From the NCBI GenBank assembly GCA_903929315.1, contig CAIYUC010000087.1:1-55571 (forward strand): a DNA stretch of 55,571 bases, read 5' to 3'. Numbering within the stretch: the stretch's first letter is position 1; the number at the start of each line of letters is the position of its first letter. Under the pieces are notes generated by a model. That model was not told the origin of the DNA. It ran no database searches and saw nothing but the letters and a program-made list of their open reading frames with translations. Made by a program: the position numbers and the translations under genes. Source of the stretch: an uncultured Bacteroidales bacterium. GTDB taxonomy: Bacteria; Bacteroidota; Bacteroidia; Bacteroidales; FEN-979. Of this stretch, positions 53,214-55,571 are shown piece after piece.

Positions 53214-54197
53214 TCAATTTATCATAGCCGGTTCCTTCAGTTCTGTAACTTCCTTTTGTTCAACGATCCGGAGAATTGTATCTTTAACAAAAGCGATCGC
53301 ATTTTCAAGACTAAGCTCATGCTGAGATGGTAACGGTTGGGCCTTGGCAAATTTAACGAGGTCGGCCAGCAATAATATTTGAAGTAACTTGTCCAATGCT
53401 CCTTTACTGATTTCCATATTGTCCTTTAATGATTCCATGATCTCCTCACTGGTCATCTCCATCGCCATAATGCCAAATCGTTCCTGAATGTATTTTCGGA
53501 TAATCTCCGTTAATTCTGTATGATATTCTTTGATTTTACCGCTTTGCCAGAGTTTTTTAATCCGCAATTTCTCAAGTTCCATCAGGGCAGTCTCATGTGG
53601 CAGCAATGAAATCCTGGGTTTGAGCCGGAATAGTGGTTCCGCTTTTTTCCTCTTTCTCAGGTAATAAATGATAAAGGAAACCAGGGCAATGACTAAAACT
53701 CCTCCAATAATCCAGGGTAACATTTCCCGGAAAGAGATAGGGATCTTTATTGGGCCCTTAATCGGTTTGATGGCCAATGTCGTATCCACATGCACCGAGT
53801 GTACATTCAGAAAAAGCGGTTCGGATTGACGGGCTATTTTCACGGTATCCGGTGGTTGCTGGATATAGAATCTTACAGGAGGAATAGCATAAAACCCTGA
53901 ATCAAATGAAGTAAGTAAAAATTTCTGATTCAGTTTGAGAATTTTTCTATCAGGTGAAAATGCGGAATCTATTTTGGTCCTGTTCAACACCAGGATATGC
54001 CCCAGAATGGTATCCCCGATCAATGGCCAGGTAACCAAAGATTTAGCCGGCACACTAATACCAATATTCAGCCTGACCTGGTCTCCTATAAGCATGGCAT
54101 TGGTATCTAACCTTGTGACCACATTTATATCCTGACTCAGAACTTTTTGTGCAAGGAACACTACTATGATAAGGCTTATGAATATGTTTTTTCGCAT
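53214..54197 (-). CDS. Bat operon protein with BatD-like C-terminal helical region
   Basis: About 327 residues from ATG 54197; a TTG at 54206 abutting the DUF58 stop is an alternative. It has a signal peptide (MRKNIFISLIIVVFLAQKVLSQ), a beta-sandwich part (NVVTRLDTNAMLIGDQVRLNIGISVP), a membrane helix near 168-188 and a tail with IIRKYIQERFGIMAMEMTSEEIMESL, which resembles the BatD tail. Such a protein commonly sits between the DUF58 and batA genes of Bacteroidota. I do not assign a symbol. It probably acts with the Bat VWA proteins. Confidence 0.75.
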   Translation of the reverse strand: MRKNIFISLIIVVFLAQKVLSQDINVVTRLDTNAMLIGDQVRLNIGISVPAKSLVTWPLIGDTILGHILVLNRTKIDSAFSPDRKILKLNQKFLLTSFDSGFYAIPPVRFYIQQPPDTVKIARQSEPLFLNVHSVHVDTTLAIKPIKGPIKIPISFREMLPWIIGGVLVIALVSFIIYYLRKRKKAEPLFRLKPRISLLPHETALMELEKLRIKKLWQSGKIKEYHTELTEIIRKYIQERFGIMAMEMTSEEIMESLKDNMEISKGALDKLLQILLLADLVKFAKAQPLPSQHELSLENAIAFVKDTILRIVEQKEVTELKEPAMIN

Positions 54198-54206
54198 CGG
54201 AATCAA

Positions 54207-55082
54207 TTACCTTCTTGCTTCTCTTTTCTTGAAAAGATTAATCAACGGTTTCACATAATCCTGATCCGTTCTTATCTTAACAACATCTAAACCACTCTTA
54301 ATAAAAACATCCGACAGATATTTATTGTGTTTTTCATACCAGTTTTTATAACTGAGCCTGACTTTGGCGCTGGAAGTATCAATCCACATTTGTTGATCTG
54401 TTTCGGCATTTTTAATCCGCATAAGTCCCAGATCAGGTATTTCGGTTTCACGCGGGTCATAAATATTAAGAGCGATCAAATCATGTTTTTTATTCGCAAT
54501 CTTTATGGCATCTTCAAAATCTTTATTTAAAAAATCGGAGAGGATAAAGGCAGTACATCTCTTTTTTATTACATTCGTAAAATAATGTAACGCTTCTGAG
54601 ATATTTGTTTCCCTGTTTTCCGGTTTAAAATCAATAAGTTCCCTGATGATACGGAGAATATGGGAGAGTCCTTTTTTGGGAGGAATGAATTTTTCGACAT
54701 TTTTACTGAAAAAGATAACTCCTACTTTGTCATTGTTCTGGATTGCACTGAATGCCAATACTGCAGCGATTTCAGTGATCAATTCTTCTTTAAGTGTGTT
54801 AACCGTTCCAAAATGGTTGGATCCACTGACATCAATCAGGAGCATCACTGTCAATTCGCGTTCTTCATCAAATACCTTAATATAAGGATGATTAAACCGG
54901 GCTGTAACATTCCAATCGATGTTGCGGATATCGTCACCATATTGGTATTCCCTTACTTCGCTGAAAGCCATTCCTCTTCCTTTAAAAACACTATGATATT
55001 GTCCGGAAAAGATATGATTGGACAGTCCCCGGCTTTTAATTTCAATTTTACGAACCTTCTTTAACAGGTCAGATGTTTCCAT
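54207..55082 (-). CDS. DUF58-domain protein
   Basis: A 291-residue cytoplasmic protein with the DUF58 core FSEVREYQYGDDIRNIDWNVTAR (around residue 40) and a VWA-like fold with LLIDVSGSNHFG as its MIDAS-like motif. DUF58 proteins accompany MoxR AAA ATPases and Bat VWA proteins, as here. Its end meets the next gene within 9 bases. Function is thought to be chaperone-like with MoxR. Confidence 0.92.
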   Translation of the reverse strand: METSDLLKKVRKIEIKSRGLSNHIFSGQYHSVFKGRGMAFSEVREYQYGDDIRNIDWNVTARFNHPYIKVFDEERELTVMLLIDVSGSNHFGTVNTLKEELITEIAAVLAFSAIQNNDKVGVIFFSKNVEKFIPPKKGLSHILRIIRELIDFKPENRETNISEALHYFTNVIKKRCTAFILSDFLNKDFEDAIKIANKKHDLIALNIYDPRETEIPDLGLMRIKNAETDQQMWIDTSSAKVRLSYKNWYEKHNKYLSDVFIKSGLDVVKIRTDQDYVKPLINLFKKREARR

Positions 55083-55168
55083 TTTCTTGTGTTTGTCATG
55101 CGTTTCTCACCTCTCGCGGGAGGGTATATAAATGACCGGAAAGCGAAAGAGGGATAACGCGAAGGACC

Positions 55169-55571
55169 TCAGGGAACTTCAACGGTATTCAAGATCTCAT
55201 TGATAATATCTTCTGTGGTAATATTTTCCGCTTCTGCTTCATAGGTAAGACCAATCCGGTGGCGGAGAACATCATTGGCCACTGCACGGATATCTTCCGG
55301 GATCACATATCCCCTTCGTTTAATGAAAGCATATGCTTTTGCAGCTAATGCAAGATTTATACTTGCCCTTGGAGAACCACCATAAAAAATCAGACCTTCA
55401 AATTTTTTCAATTTATATTCAGCTATCTCATCAGGCATGGCGTATTTTAAAAACAAATGCCCCAGATCCGGTGAATCACCCTCGATCAAAGGAGCGCTGG
55501 TGAGCGCACGATGCATCTCATCCACGGTCATCAAATATTTCCCAAGAACATTGTCATCGTTTTTAATGTCA
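55169..55571 (-). CDS. MoxR-family AAA ATPase, C-terminal part only
   Basis: The frame remains open to the window end, so the start and the Walker motifs are outside. About 134 codons are visible. FYGGSPRASINLALAAKAYAFIKRRGYVIPEDIRAVANDVLRHRIGLTYEAEAENIT is the MoxR lid domain. The preceding stretch with EMHRALTSAPLIEGDSPDLGHLF is less like standard MoxR. The 86-base gap to DUF58 carries nothing recognisable. It probably remodels the complex made by the Bat proteins. Confidence 0.88.
   Translation of the reverse strand, partial: DIKNDDNVLGKYLMTVDEMHRALTSAPLIEGDSPDLGHLFLKYAMPDEIAEYKLKKFEGLIFYGGSPRASINLALAAKAYAFIKRRGYVIPEDIRAVANDVLRHRIGLTYEAEAENITTEDIINEILNTVEVP

Noticed and set aside
55169-55571. 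Complete small MoxR-like protein starting at 55534
   Set aside because: The frame continues to the window edge and only the lid domain is visible, so it is a truncated view of a larger gene.

Overview
The window looks like a chromosomal segment of a member of the Bacteroidota. The reasons are a Bat (aerotolerance) operon with MoxR, DUF58 and BatA-E proteins, two secreted proteins with type IX secretion (T9SS) C-terminal sorting domains, almost no Shine-Dalgarno sequences, and promoter motifs of the TTG-N19-TAnnTTTG kind. The genus cannot be fixed from the sequence; an environmental Bacteroidales-like or Marinilabiliales-like organism is my guess.

Bases 1-40445 are one large surface-polysaccharide locus, nearly all on the + strand. 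It opens with a winged-helix regulator (207-743), then makes GDP-L-fucose (gmd 809, fcl 1999), a 4-keto-6-deoxy-GlcNAc nucleotide (LegB-like 3260), and carries two DegT-type aminotransferases, a sugar cupin and a WbqC protein (4324-9042). A complete UDP-L-FucNAc set follows (capE/capF/capG type, 9160-12462), then a glycosyltransferase, a Wzx flippase and a LegC-like aminotransferase. The centre (17821-24535) is a tightly coupled AT-rich cassette: GNAT, acyl carrier protein, ketoreductase, metallo-beta-lactamase-fold hydrolase, KAS III, AMP-ligase, FemAB-like acyltransferase and a CBS-nucleotidyltransferase. I read it as building an unusual hydroxyacyl group and putting it on an amino sugar. 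A Wzy-like polymerase, glycosyltransferases, a hexapeptide acetyltransferase, a two-domain oxidoreductase, an alpha/alpha-toroid protein, a DUF354 protein, WecB, a deacetylase-like protein, the initiating sugar-phosphate transferase (36647) and a Wzi-like outer-membrane protein follow. An exosortase closes the locus on the opposite strand.

Bases 40516-42943 hold tRNA-Glu and ordinary chromosomal genes (a conserved unknown, a Nudix hydrolase, pyrE). Bases 42976-47412 encode two T9SS-exported repeat proteins. Bases 47553-55571 are the minus-strand Bat operon, running from a MoxR ATPase cut by the window edge to BatE.

The most unusual signals are in the DNA itself. Short tandem heptanucleotide arrays (unit TTCACCC/TTCACTC) lie before the regulator, before gmd and, with 13 units, inside the fcl reading frame. 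A second heptamer family lies near 40700. A 58-bp palindromic element occurs twice, once forming the C-terminus of a glycosyltransferase. A 150-bp MITE-like element sits at 17613-17762. A 361-bp duplication brackets an FkbM methyltransferase gene and has produced a chimeric ORF joining the start of one gene to the tail of fcl. Together these mark a locus that has been repeatedly rebuilt by recombination.
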